A stretch of DNA of 64,000 nt from Riptortus pedestris (GCA_019009955.1 CM032228.1:177438501-177502500); one strand, 5' to 3'. Positions 11,545-22,600 are shown, numbered from the stretch's first letter. The notes: generated from the sequence alone by a model not told the origin. A program made the numbers and translations.

Positions 11545-11950
11545 TTAGCAGATTTCTGTTTAAGGGAATCCAACTATTGAGGTTGTACTCAGACTCGATT
11601 GTCGAAAAATTTTTTTCGAATATCCATGGATTCTACAAAGGAGATGACGAAAATGAGGTCCGTTACACTCTAGCTGTTGCAACTTTTATTTGATCGTGTA
11701 GAAACTTGATATTTAAACGTATTATGCAAAACTAGAGAGAACGTCCCTCCATGGATTAAATCGTGCCAGATGGAGGAGGGTAGAGGGGAAATTTTGTAAA
11801 ATATCTCCTTTATTATATGTCAGATTAAATATTTGGTAGAACCAGTGTTATTGCAAATGTAAAGTTCTGTGCACTTTTTCTCTACCTCAAATAACAACCG
11901 AGATATTAGCAACTTTTAATTTTCAGACTCCAGTAAACCCCAAGTTATAG
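11545..11950 (-). mobile_element. Element X, old copy lacking its 5' end
   Basis: Begins with TTAGCAGATTTCTGTTTAAG (rc of the 3' end), then a CAACTATTGAGGTTGTACTC block near 11573 and GAGATGACGAAAATGAGGTC near 11640. It has no (TA)n tract: the sequence passes directly to the CTCTAGCTGTTGCAA...TTTGATCGTG block. It ends near CCGAGATATT at 11900. Absence of the microsatellite sets it apart from most copies. Confidence 0.7.
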
Positions 11951-12006
11951 AAATTGCAGGTCAACAAAAAGCCAATATTTATTCCTGGAGCTGATGAAAT
12001 GATAGT

Positions 12007-12890
12007 TAAGGATTGGAAAAGCTTTGCCAACAATCTTGTAGCTCTTTTCTAAATTCTTTATCTCCTGGTACAATATTCATTCCTAAGAAGAGCACCTCTG
12101 AGGATGCTAGTCAATACAGACCAATGATCCTTGCCTCGGTACCTCCAAGGCAACTGCACAACCTAAGAGTATGCCTCCAAGATATTGGACTGCCGAAGGT
12201 AGTAATCATTTCCTATCTGGCTGAGGCAGACGACATTCTACTCTTGTCTTACTCGGTGGTTGGCAGACGCTTGGCTCTCTCTTCGATCTGGGCTGCTGTA
12301 CACGCTATGGATATGACTTTCAATCCGGCGAGATGTCTAACTCTGTTGCTGGTTTCGGTTGGACAATTTAGCCGTATTCCTCTGCAGTGCATTACGGCAA
12401 GGAAACTCCAAGAAGCACGGAGGTACTTGAGTGTTTGCCATACTTAAAAAACTAGGTAAGGCGTCTGAGTTTGACGTTAGATGATCATTGTCAAGGGTAC
12501 CGGCTCCCGTCAAGTGCCTACAGACGCTTACTGGCCCTTGGGTGTCCCTTGTTCGTTTGTGAATGGCATTGGCATCTTTGGTTGACATCTAGCTTGGCTA
12601 AAGTTACACAGAGGCGCCCCTTTAGGTTAGGCTTAGTTGTTTGGTCGTTATTTTTCTTGAACTAGAACTAATGGTGGGCTGAAAAGTTTCATAGTTCCAA
12701 GGATGTATGCTCAGTGTTCCTAGGGAACCTCCAACCCACTCCTTACGTCCTATACTACTAGCTGGAGGCGCATTTGGAGAAAGTTGTCTGCAATGAACGT
12801 TAGGTCTCAGGCACACCTCAACTTCAGAGCATGGAGGACACTTGCTCCAATTTAATCAATTGCGTTATATGGCTAAAGTAAATCGATGGA
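12007..12890 (+). pseudogene. R2-like non-LTR retrotransposon RT relic
   Basis: The open part (12,013-12,447) encodes GTIFIPKKSTSEDASQYRPM and ILASVPPRQLHNL, matching the RT segment VFIPK...YRPI...S..RQ.H of R2/NeSL-type elements. It then jumps to YLAEADDILLLS, the ADD catalytic box, and MTFNPARCLTLLLVS (resembling the LxxNPxKC segment). The sequence between RQLH and the ADD box is far too short, so the central RT was deleted. Further pieces (LPSSAYRRLLALG near 12,500) continue in broken frames to about 12,890. Whether it once sat in rDNA cannot be told; no rDNA is seen here. Confidence 0.6.
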
Positions 12891-12971
12891 AAAGGGTAGA
12901 ATAATATAAATAAATTTACGTTTTTCGCTCTATTTCATTTTTTATTGTTATGCTTTATAATTATTATATTT

Positions 12972-12973
<2 letters not shown>

Positions 12974-13011
<38 letters not shown>
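12974..13011. repeat. (TA)n microsatellite
   Basis: About 38 bases of TA. Confidence 0.9.
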
Positions 13012-13013
<2 letters not shown>

Positions 13014-13648
13014 TTTTTATTTTTATTTTTTCCCTTTATTAAATTTATTTACTTTATTTATAAACATTTTTTTAGTTATTTACTGTTCGGGAAGGATTTC
13101 AGGGAGTATATGACAACTCCATTTTGTTACTAATATTCACAGATTTTATCTTTTGTAGGTGAACAATAAATGGTGTATCTCCACCATTTAATGCATGGTA
13201 AGCAGGGCCACAATACACATTGAGGTTCTATGTACTGGGAATCTATGTATTAATGACCTTTGTTGAATTATTGTAAATGTTTATATTTCTCCAAATTAAA
13301 GAAAAAGAAAAAAATAAGATCATAGAGATCTGGCAGGGCGAGAAAAAGTCACAAAATGGGCTGGCGACGGATTACTAAGAACGGGGTGTAAGTAAACAAG
13401 AATGCTTAAATGCTACGATGCGCGTGAGAAGTGGCCAGAAGCAAACCAGCTGCCTATACAAGATAAGTAATAAAGTGGCTGTTAACCAGCAACGAGGCTG
13501 ACCTAAGATAATATGAGTAAAGATGCCATAAAATGTCATGACCTGGTGTAGTCAGAGATGAAGACATATGGCTGGTACTGGCGGATAAAGGTCTTCAACC
13601 ACTCTAAAGCCATCCGGAAGTGTGAGTAAGAATGTCGGCGTATATATT

Positions 13649-13650
<2 letters not shown>
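13012..13650. other. Sequence upstream of the BEL insertion, unrecognised
   Basis: AT-rich to about 13,310. From 13,320 to 13,640 GC content is higher and codon-like phrases appear in broken frames, suggesting an old mobile-element 3' end. No family could be assigned. Confidence 0.3.

Positions 13651-13698
<48 letters not shown>
13650..13698. repeat. (TG)n microsatellite, left half of the BEL target
   Basis: TG repeat into which the BEL element inserted. The last five bases (GTGTG) are duplicated at 20,346-20,350, where the TG tract resumes. Confidence 0.9.
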
Positions 13699-13702
<4 letters not shown>

Positions 13703-14355
13703 CGCGGAAGAATCAACTCCGCGAAGAGTGAAGAGGCGCAAGACCTCATGACGTCATCCACCGCCACTCATCCTTGCCCTGGACTGGGACCTCGCTGCTA
13801 GCGCATCCAGCCACGAGGGGGACCGGCAGGAAAGGGCAAGAAGGACACGAGGGAAGATGGCAGCCTAGTGCGGCGAGTAAAACGGAGTCATCATCATCGA
13901 ACTGAAGAACCACCTCAAAATGCTGGAGTAGGCCTAAAAGGGCCCGTCGGGCGATGAAGCCCGGAAACAAGGAGGGGGAGAAATCCAGACAATAAAAAAT
14001 AGTGAGTACTCACCTTTATTTAAATTACACCGCACTTCGAAGCCAACAGGCATAAACCACATCATGGGCCCCACCGAGCAACATACATCACCACAAGTTC
14101 AACTCAACCCAGAGCAGCTCACCCACCCAACGTCGTCAGACACTCAAAGATTTAGTTATAATTTATTTGTAATATCTACCACAAAATGGTCCATGTAATT
14201 ATAATATTGTAAATAACCATGCCTTGTAATTTGCCCCACCAATACCCCACCATTCATCGCAATATACAGTCCACTCTCTCAAACTAACAAAATAAGGGGC
14301 GAAGGGGCATCTCCCTATATATCCTTTAATGGGAAGCCTCTTCGATCCCCAAACA
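13699..14355 (+). repeat. BEL 5' LTR, 657 bp
   Basis: Starts TGTTCGCGGAAG and ends CCCCAAACA, so it has TG...CA termini. Identical in length to the 3' LTR. Differences seen by eye: G/T near 13,833, G/A near 13,872 and A/C near 14,241. It contains AATAAAAAAT near 13,990, a possible polyadenylation signal. Its minus-strand open frames are repeated in the other LTR and have no coding meaning. Confidence 0.95.
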
Positions 14356-14495
14356 TGGTCCTCCGGGCCGGATCCAACAAACATGGTCCAGCCGGGCCGG
14401 ATATGACCCACAAACAATGGTCACACCAACCGATTGACCCCCCAAACATGGTCACCAACCAATTGACCTCCAAATATGGTCCAGTAAGACCTGAT
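14349..14495 (+). repeat. About five degenerate 30-bp units at the PBS
   Basis: The phrase CCAAACATGGTC recurs about every 30 bases (near 14,350, 14,379, 14,410, 14,441 and 14,471), two of them followed by GGGCCGGAT. The first unit overlaps the LTR end and the PBS. Confidence 0.7.
14356..14380 (+). promoter_or_regulatory. Candidate primer binding site and start of the 30-bp repeats
   Basis: TGGTCCTCCGGGCCGG starts at the first base after the LTR, as expected for pairing with a tRNA 3' end (CCA). The tRNA was not identified. Confidence 0.5.
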
Positions 14496-14808
14496 TGATA
14501 AAGCTTGATGCAAAATATTTCAATAATAATATTCATACCATATTCACTGCCATCAAGCTCATATACATTGAATAATAATGACCATACTGTATGTAACGCC
14601 AAGTGCATAACAGTAATTGATAATAATTCATAAACAAACAGCTGTTTTAATTAACATAAATTAAATCCCCTCTTGATTTTGTGTGAAATTTAGCTAAGAC
14701 AGAATTAAACTATCTACTGTATTAATCTAAAATTTCTGTAGAATCAGTCTTTGTTTACTTATTTTACATTATCTTATAGCTACAGAAGAGTACAATCTAT
14801 TCCAACAA

Positions 14809-16015
14809 TTTACTCAATGTGCTATGATTTACCAGTGTGCTTTATGCATTTATTTGTCTCTACTCATTTTCAAAATCAATTTACACTATTATTAACATTG
14901 TAGATGCTCATTCAAGCATCATTCAATTTTAATTCAAATCTTATCTGACTTTAGCATTTAATTGCATTTAGTAACTGTAATATGAATAGAACAGTTACTC
15001 ACTAGAGAATATTTATGTTATTTTCATAAAGCACATATATCTAATCAATGTTCTCATGCATTAATATATACATCAATATTTAACTTAGTCACTTTGCTCA
15101 TAGTTTTTATTTAATCAATTTACTATGATCAACCAGTGTGTTTTATGCATTTATTTGTCTTTATTCATTTTTAAAATCAAGTTGCATTATTATTAACATT
15201 GTCGATGCTCATTCAATTTTAATTTAAATTTTATCTGACTTTACCATTTAATTGCACTTAGTAACTGTAATGTGAATAGAACAGTTATTCACTAGAGAAT
15301 ATTTATTTTATTTTTCATAAAGCACATATATCTAATCAATGTTCTCATGTATTAATATATACATTAATATTTAACTTAGTTACTTTGCTCATAGTTTTTA
15401 TTTAATCAATTTACTATGATCTACCAGTGTGTTTTATGCATATGTTCATCTTAATTCATTTCCAAAATCAATTTACATTATTATTAACATTGTCGATGCT
15501 CATTCAAGCATTATTCAATTTTAATTTAAATCTTACCTGAATCTAGCATTCAAATTGCATTTAGTAACTGTAATGTGAGTAGAACAGTTATTCACTAGAG
15601 AATATTTATTTTATTTTTCATAAAGCATATATCCAATCAATGTTCTCATGTATTAATATATACATTATCATTTAACTCAGTCACTTTACTCATAGTTTTT
15701 ATTTACTCAATGTGCTATGATCTACCAGTGTGTTTTATGCATTTATTTGTCTTTATTCATTTTCAAAATCAAGTTGCATTATTATTAACATTGTTGATAC
15801 TCATTTAAGGATTATTCAATTTTAATTTAAATCTTATCTGACTTTAGCATTCAAATTGCATTTATTAACTGTAACATGAGTAGCACAGTTATTCACAAGT
15901 GAATATTTATTTTATTTTTCATAAAGCACATATACCTAACCAATGTTCTCATGCATTAATATATTTATTCTTATTTAGCTCAGTTTTTCTACTCTTAATT
16001 TCTTTATCACTACAC
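14809..16015 (+). repeat. Tandem array of four ~298-bp units in the BEL leader
   Basis: Units start at about 14,821, 15,122, 15,413 and 15,714 with CTATGAT..ACCAGTGTG and share TTTATGCATTTATTTGTCT, ATTATTAACATTGT and CACTAGAGAATATTTAT. Units are similar but not identical (substitutions and small indels), so the array is older than the insertion itself and travels with the element. AT-rich and non-coding. Confidence 0.85.
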
Positions 16016-16732
16016 AATGTGTATTTGTTTAAGCAATTTAATTGACAATATGGTTATTTCAAATAACTCATACCCTACATTAATACTTATAAGAACTTGG
16101 CATGGATTCTATGTAACCTCAAAATGTTTCATTTCAATACTTTACTTTATTTTATCAATGAAGTTTACATGTTGTTTAATCATTTTCAGTAAACGAATAA
16201 TGTACATGTGACTGATATTCTAGCTTTAGTGTTTACCTGTGACCAGAAAGGAATTTGTACACAATCTATTCAAACAAAGTTACATTTATTAAACACAGTA
16301 ACATTATCAAATACATCATTCAAAGTACATCTAACAGTTAATCCAAGAGACCACTAATTCAAACTTGTTAACGTTATCATTCCTCAAAACAGGTGAGATC
16401 CCTTATCTATAAAAGGTTTCAACATGGTTACAGCTCTCTCCCTGTTACATAGAGCTCACTCACCTATTAAAGGGCATACATAGATTGCCTGATCAGACTA
16501 CCTCACTGCTGTGACGTCATACTCTCTTTGTGTTCTCTACTCCCCTTCTTCGCTTAGTCACATTATCATTATATTAATCATGGGGCTCCCTTTGTTTATA
16601 TTTTCTTCTTCGAATATGACTTCTCCTTGTTCTCCTCCTTTCTTGTATTCCCTTGTTTCCAGCTGTCGCTCGACTGGCTTGAAACACATTATTGATTATA
16701 ATCAAGACATCTTTCTTTGATCTTTGATCAAA

Positions 16733-19258
16733 ATGCCCGAGTCAATTCCAGACTATGCTCATTCCATCGCTCGCCTAGAACGGCGATTAAAAAGGCTGAA
16801 TCGTGACATCAACAGCGTCACTGAAGCCTCCAAATTCAGCCTCGAAGATGACAATGCGATTCGACACTTCAAATCTGTCTACAAAACTGCCCAAACCGAA
16901 TGGACGGAATTCCGAGAAGTATGGAATGAAAGAGATGAATTGCTATTGTTAGATGGCAGAGAAATCAACTTCTCTGACGTATGGTCGACACTGTACGACG
17001 CCACCAGACGCATCATGATAGATGCTGAAACCATTCACGCGCGCATCCAAGAGCGCTTCAACCAAGAAACCATTGATGCAACCCAACATCAAATCGGATT
17101 CGATTCCACGAATCGACAACAATTCTTAAACACAACACGGGTTTCAACTCCCAGGACGCACCTCCCTGTCATTGAAATTCCCAAATTCCATGGCGACTTG
17201 ACAAGATGGAACCACTTCAAAGACACCTTCAAGTCCTTGGTCCATGACGAACCATCTATCACAAATGTTGAGAAGTTCCACTACCTCCTCAGTGCACTGA
17301 AGGGTGAGGCAGCTGCTTTGGTATCAAGGTTTCAGGTGGACGACCGATCATACATCCTTGCTTGGGAAAAGCTCCTAAAACAATACGACAACCCTCGTGT
17401 ACTTGGCTCATTGTACATCCAAAGAATGCTGGAGTCCAACACCAGATCTCTCCCGACACCAACAAAGAGATATGAAGCTTATCTTGCTAATATCTGTGAC
17501 AGCCTTGACGGCTTTCGTTCTCTCGATCTTGAAGACAAGGGAGAATTCGCATTGGCGATTCTTGCGCTTCGAGACTTAGACCCGGAAACGCGAAGAGATT
17601 TTGAGCTAAGCATCAAGGACAGCACGAGGTCACCGACAGCCGACGATGTAATAGAGTTCGTCAGACAGCGTCTAGGGGCCATCAAGTTTTCAAACCAATT
17701 TTGTTTTCAATCCGAAGCTCCTGCGAAACCACGACGCCAGAGTCCCTACAACACAAGATCCCGTGAGACTCCACCCAATCGCTTCTCTCAGAGGTACTCC
17801 ACCGTCAACCTTCACTCAACCTCAAGATCTCCAGAAGCTCGAACAGGAGCATCGACTGCCCGGTTCCAACGTTCGCACGCTCGGAGCACCTACTCCAATC
17901 CCATCCTACCTAAATGCCCATTTTGCAAGAGAAAACATTATCTCCTAAGGTGTCCTGACTTCATTAATATTCCCAGCCGGGAACGCATCGCATTCACTGA
18001 GGGATGGAAGGGCTGCAAGAACTGCTTGAGGGAAGATCACCCAACAACGAAATGCCCCTCAAAGTACAACTGTCGGCGTTGCAACAAAAGGCACCACACC
18101 CTCATTCATAATGAAGAGGGCACGCCCAACCGCGCATCCTCTCCTAGACAACGTTCGAAAAATGCGCAGGATACACCTGAAAGTAGCGGAGTGACATTCA
18201 CCGCTTACGGCTCAACAACCCAGCACACACCGGAAGGAACAAATGCGGTTCTCTTAGGGACGGTACAGATGATGATAAAGGGATCCAACGATCGTCTGTA
18301 CAAGGTACGAGCGCTTCTTGATTGCGGGAGCCAGCACACATTCCTCTCCAAGGCACTCGCCTATAAGATAGGCCTCCCTGTTCGGCACTTCAAACGTCGC
18401 ATCGCCGGCTTAGGTAACATCGCCACTGCAAGACCAATGGGAATCATGCCCATCGAATTGAAGCCGCTCGATATTGACAGAGTTCTCACGACTGACGCTA
18501 TCATAATCGACTCGATAGCTCCCCGCCTTCCTAACCAAGACCTTGACCCTAACATCTGCAAATCGTTTACCAATCTTCAACTGGCTGACACCACATTCGG
18601 ACAGTCCGGAGCAATTGACCTACTCATAGGTGCGGATCTCTATCCCCTAGTTGTCACCGGAACTCCCTACGCCTCCGAAGTGCCTGGGTTCTTCCACATC
18701 CCAACTATATTTGGTTTGACAGTCATGGGTAGGTCACAACGCCGCAATTCTACTGAATCCTCGTCATTTTTCATCACGTCCCCTGCTGACACTGTGGAAC
18801 AACGGCAGCGCTTTCGGGAAGTTCAGAAACCTGCCCCAGTTAAGCGGAACAATCCAGGTGACGAAGCATGCAAAGAGCACTTCGACCACACTCATGCCCG
18901 CACTCCCAAAGGGCGTCATATCATGCGACCATGTAAGGCTGCACCTGCCGATGTGGGAAACAACAGGAACATGATAATGAAAACCTCTGCTCCCCCGAAT
19001 ACAAACTTCGCAAAGACCATGACCTCGCGCAAAATTACCACGCACTCATCGAAGAGTACATCAGGTTGGGCCACAGGACTTCCACCTCATCGCCATACCA
19101 TATATGGTATACCACGTCATGGCGTTTGGCATGAGGCTCTAATGAGGAAGCCATACAACTTCCGACGCAACTGTTCGCCTTATTTGCTCAAGGAGGCTTT
19201 CAACTGGGCAAACGGTCAAGTTACAGCAATCGTCCCGAACACCATGGAGTCCGTATAG
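16733..19258 (+). CDS. BEL/Pao Gag-protease polyprotein with pol remnant (841 residues)
   Basis: The first ATG is at 16,733 (MPESIPDYAHS). Visible regions, numbered from it: an N-terminal helical, charged part (1-120); a DUF1759-type Gag segment (about 144-310) with PKFHGDLTRWNHFKDTFKSL and YLLSALKGEAA; a basic linker (330-390); three Cys/His knuckles (C395-x2-C398...C407; C428-x2-C431-x4-H436-x4-C441; C447-x2-C450...H459); and a retropepsin-like DUF1758 domain (about 505-660) with ALLDCGSQ at 527-534 and DLLIGADLY near 629. The start of pol follows (CKEHFDHTHARTPKGRHIMR, 713-732), then the frame slips. BEL polyproteins normally continue with RT, RNase H and integrase; here they are absent. 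Gag and protease look intact and could still assemble particles. Confidence 0.9.
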   Translation: MPESIPDYAHSIARLERRLKRLNRDINSVTEASKFSLEDDNAIRHFKSVYKTAQTEWTEFREVWNERDELLLLDGREINFSDVWSTLYDATRRIMIDAETIHARIQERFNQETIDATQHQIGFDSTNRQQFLNTTRVSTPRTHLPVIEIPKFHGDLTRWNHFKDTFKSLVHDEPSITNVEKFHYLLSALKGEAAALVSRFQVDDRSYILAWEKLLKQYDNPRVLGSLYIQRMLESNTRSLPTPTKRYEAYLANICDSLDGFRSLDLEDKGEFALAILALRDLDPETRRDFELSIKDSTRSPTADDVIEFVRQRLGAIKFSNQFCFQSEAPAKPRRQSPYNTRSRETPPNRFSQRYSTVNLHSTSRSPEARTGASTARFQRSHARSTYSNPILPKCPFCKRKHYLLRCPDFINIPSRERIAFTEGWKGCKNCLREDHPTTKCPSKYNCRRCNKRHHTLIHNEEGTPNRASSPRQRSKNAQDTPESSGVTFTAYGSTTQHTPEGTNAVLLGTVQMMIKGSNDRLYKVRALLDCGSQHTFLSKALAYKIGLPVRHFKRRIAGLGNIATARPMGIMPIELKPLDIDRVLTTDAIIIDSIAPRLPNQDLDPNICKSFTNLQLADTTFGQSGAIDLLIGADLYPLVVTGTPYASEVPGFFHIPTIFGLTVMGRSQRRNSTESSSFFITSPADTVEQRQRFREVQKPAPVKRNNPGDEACKEHFDHTHARTPKGRHIMRPCKAAPADVGNNRNMIMKTSAPPNTNFAKTMTSRKITTHSSKSTSGWATGLPPHRHTIYGIPRHGVWHEALMRKPYNFRRNCSPYLLKEAFNWANGQVTAIVPNTMESV

Positions 19259-19260
19259 GC
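19006..19260 (+). pseudogene. Out-of-frame BEL pol fragments around the deletion
   Basis: In a different frame from the main ORF, 19,006-19,131 encodes LRKDHDLAQNYHALIEEYIR and LGH, the segment just before the RT core in BEL pol. It ends at a TGA. Near 19,185 LFAQGGFQLGK resembles the GGF.L.KW segment well inside RT, so a deletion joins the two. Confidence 0.6.
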
Positions 19261-19688
19261 AGTCAGCATGCCACCTCCAGACAACCTTTTTTTTCTTCTT
19301 TTAAAGTCCTGTCATTCATCTGGAACTCAAACAACGACTCCATCTCATCCAACCACTTTAATCCTTCACACCTTCATTACATCCTGAAGCGAAGGATTCC
19401 AAAGGGTGAAGAAGAATCACTAATTTTCTTATTTTTAGAAGATATACATTTTTTTTATTATGATTCTCTTTGAAATCACAAGTTTCATCATTTCTTTCTT
19501 TATTATTCCAACTTGCAAACATTTTTATTTCTTAGGGGATCTTTATTTTTTTATTCAATAACAGCCCCCTACTCACTCACACAAAAACACAGACGCCACA
19601 CAAACACACACCACAAATGGCTCTGTGCTTTAGATCTAAGTTAGTTTTTAGTTTTTAATTAGCCCTAGCTAATTCAAGGTGGGCGGTT
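19261..19688 (+). other. BEL 3' non-coding region and polypurine tract
   Basis: No coding signature. It ends with AAGGTGGGCGG immediately before the 3' LTR, a plausible second-strand primer site. Confidence 0.55.
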
Positions 19689-20345
19689 TGTTCGCGGAAG
19701 AATCAACTCCGCGAAGAGTGAAGAGGCGCAAGACCTCATGACGTCATCCACCGCCACTCATCCTTGCCCTGGACTGGGACCTCGCTGCTAGCGCATCCAG
19801 CCACGAGGGGGACCGGCAGGAAATGGCAAGAAGGACACGAGGGAAGATGGCAGCCTAGTGCAGCGAGTAAAACGGAGTCATCATCATCGAACTGAAGAAC
19901 CACCTCAAAATGCTGGAGTAGGCCTAAAAGGGCCCGTCGGGCGATGAAGCCCGGAAACAAGGAGGGGGAGAAATCCAGACAATAAAAAATAGTGAGTACT
20001 CACCTTTATTTAAATTACACCGCACTTCGAAGCCAACAGGCATAAACCACATCATGGGCCCCACCGAGCAACATACATCACCACAAGTTCAACTCAACCC
20101 AGAGCAGCTCACCCACCCAACGTCGTCAGACACTCAAAGATTTAGTTATAATTTATTTGTAATATCTACCACAAAATGGTCCATGTAATTATAATATTGT
20201 AAATAACCATGCCTTGTAATTTGCCCCACCCATACCCCACCATTCATCGCAATATACAGTCCACTCTCTCAAACTAACAAAATAAGGGGCGAAGGGGCAT
20301 CTCCCTATATATCCTTTAATGGGAAGCCTCTTCGATCCCCAAACA
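19689..20345 (+). repeat. BEL 3' LTR, 657 bp
   Basis: Same length and ends as the 5' LTR. Followed by GTGTG and the rest of the interrupted TG microsatellite. Confidence 0.95.
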
Positions 20346-20495
20346 GTGTGTGTGTGTGTATATGTATATATATATGTATATATATATATAATAATTTGAA
20401 AATATGCTACATTTGCCATTCAGGGGCCTCAGGGTTATCATTGTCGTGAGGCTAGTTATTTTTATGAGACCTACGAGAATAGCATTTTCCCTAAG

Positions 20496-20552
<57 letters not shown>
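20346..20552. repeat. (TG)n/(TA)n and second (TA)n microsatellite
   Basis: The right half of the split TG target merges into TA to about 20,392. A separate TA tract covers about 20,499-20,552. Confidence 0.85.
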
Positions 20553-20554
<2 letters not shown>

Positions 20555-20749
20555 GGGTTAGAGGTAGGTAGACAATGACTTATGGAAGCGGCTAAGAAAG
20601 GTAGTTGGGTCTTAGAAGGTTGTAGGAGTGTAATTACACAGAAAGGCAGGTGGAGTCCATTGGCAGACCTGTAGCTCAGATAAAGGAACACAACCTTTAT
20701 TGGCTCTAGGCAATAGGCCAGTTCTCTCCTGTGGCCCTCTTCCTCGGCA

Positions 20750-20751
20750 CG

Positions 20752-20794
<43 letters not shown>
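20750..20794. repeat. (AC)n microsatellite
   Basis: About 44 bases of AC preceded by GCACGCACGC. The flanks (20,560-20,750 and 20,795-20,830) are less AT-rich than average and were not recognised. Confidence 0.9.
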
Positions 20795-20797
<3 letters not shown>

Positions 20798-20949
20798 AGC
20801 TATCCCAGCGCAGTCCTCAGTTCTTTTTTCTTTTTTTGTCGACAATAATTGCTCTTTAGTGAAACAGTTAATTTCCTTTTTTTTTTTGTCTATATAAAGT
20901 CCCAATAGATTGAAAAGCGTGCAATGAAAGAACTATCGAATAAAGCTTA

Positions 20950-21930
20950 ATAGAAGTCATTGAATTTATATTTTTAATTAATATGTAATTTAAAAGGCAA
21001 AATTAACGGGGGATGGCAAAAAGTTCTTGTAAGCAGATATCCTCAATGAGTCATAGTAACCCCGTGTTCTTATATAATTGAATAAACCTCTGTTTATTGG
21101 GTTTGGTGTGCGATACAATGGGAACCTTTTATCCATTTGATCCACAAGAAACGACCAGCTCCAAAAGCAAATTCGACAATGAGAATGGATGTTACTTCAA
21201 GGTCAATTGTATATGAGGTATGTTCGAACCAAGGAACATCCCCTCCCTAATCCAGTTCTTAGAGACACCACGAATCTACCAACATATTTATTAATAAAGT
21301 AACTCTTGTACGATTATATTTTTGTAATATCATTGTGATTTAAATATGATTCTTTGAAATAAATCAATTTATAGAAAATGGAGAAGGAGAAGAAAATAAA
21401 ATCATAGATTAGTATAGATTTTTTAAAATGTTTATTCATCAGAGTTCATTTTATTTCAGTCAAAATAGATTTATAAAAACAATCAGTCTTTATATTTTAT
21501 TCATTGAATTATCATGAACAAATTTACTAAGATGAGTTTTCATGTGACCGACCATCTTTTTCGATTAACGTCAAATTCAATATGATTGATTTTTCATGAT
21601 CTCATTTTGGTCAATATAAATTCAATAAATAATAAACTAGTGAAACTATACATGTAAAATAAAGTTACTGTTGCGTACATTAAAATGGTTACTTATTTTT
21701 AAATGTATAAACCATTCCTGTAAAATAAACTCAATTTCAGAGCTATGTGAGTGCTTTCATCACATTGAAATGAAATGTATTCGTTTCCACTAATTGTAAA
21801 AGAAAAACATAATATTACCCGTCAAATGTTATATCTCCCAATTAGCCTAAGTTGCAAAAAGTGGACGTTAATAAATAAAAAAAAATGTTATATCTGTAAC
21901 AAATTTCTTAATATAATTTCAATGAATTAC
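20950..21930. other. AT-rich sequence without recognised features
   Basis: No coding signature, RNA gene or family repeat was recognised on either strand. Confidence 0.4.
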
Positions 21931-21938
21931 TTTTTTTT

Positions 21939-22600
21939 TTCACATGTTTTTGAATAGTCTACTAATGGCCCTAATATTGAATCTTGAAGAACGCCGCAAG
22001 CAATTATTTGTAAATCTGAAATAATTTCATATTTATTGATATCATCGTTTTCTTCCTGTTTTCGGTTACATAGACAACAGAAAACACCCATGAGCAAAGA
22101 CGCGTATTCCAAAATGTCCTTACTTATTTATTAGTATTTCATGATCTACAGAGTCAAAAATCTTTGTTAATTCGGGAAATATTCTAATTACACTCAGGTT
22201 CAATCCAGACATATATTGTTGATGTGATACACATAATTTCGGGGAAACCACATTGCTCGTGTACAAAGACATTATCCTTTCGGAAATCTTCCATTAAAAA
22301 TTAAAACATTTTATCGAGATTTCCGGTAAGAAGGAGGTCTGTAATAATCCGATAGTTGCTTTTGTCCCGTTTTTAATAAAGATTTACTCTTGATTGTTTT
22401 GGAATATCTTTCAAGATGCATTTATAACAAATTGCAGCTAAGGGTGAGGTAATATTTGAAATCGTACTCTTAATGATTTCATTAGATGGTGAATAATGCC
22501 AGAAGAGAGTGTTTTTTTGACATTGGAATTTTCGGTTCGATTGGATACTATTCTTTTAAATCCATATGAAGCCCATTTTCTTGAAGATTAAATTTCAAGG
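21939..22600 (-). pseudogene. Jockey/CR1-type non-LTR RT relic
   Basis: Reading leftward on the minus strand: IIKSTISNITSPLAAI (near 22,490), KSLLKTGQKQLSDYYR (cf. IFKKGDK..L.NYRPIS), FLMEDFRKDNVFVHEQCGFP (cf. QFGFR), then KIFDSVDHEILINK (first catalytic Asp region) near 22,160. FGIRVFAHG and ACGVLQDSILGPLVDY (the G.PQGSILGPL box) follow near 21,960. Several stops and frame changes make it non-functional. The FADD box lies beyond 21,939 and was not found. Upstream sequence to about 22,900 may be the linker to the endonuclease, but is too decayed to call. Confidence 0.7.

Larger units (their letters stand above)
13699..20345 (+). mobile_element. BEL/Pao LTR retrotransposon, recent, lacking RT core, RNase H and integrase
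   Basis: Complete LTR-to-LTR insertion of 6,647 bp with a 5-bp GTGTG target duplication, as usual for BEL/Pao. The parts are: LTR 13,699-14,355; candidate primer binding site at 14,356; leader with a tandem array 14,809-16,015; Gag-protease ORF 16,733-19,258; short pol remnants to about 19,260; non-coding to the purine-rich stretch before 19,689; LTR 19,689-20,345. The LTRs differ at about three positions, which implies a young insertion. Because pol is missing it must have been mobilised in trans or lost pol very recently. Confidence 0.9.

Noticed and set aside
12337..12816. Minus-strand frames opposite the R2-like relic
   Set aside because: Shadows of the plus-strand RT relic; no independent signature.
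13746..14608. Minus-strand open frames of 72-97 residues
   Set aside because: They lie in the BEL LTR or its PBS repeats. The LTR ones recur in the other LTR and reflect LTR identity, not genes.
20491..20905. Overlapping open frames on both strands
   Set aside because: Created by TA and AC microsatellites that have no stop codons in some frames.
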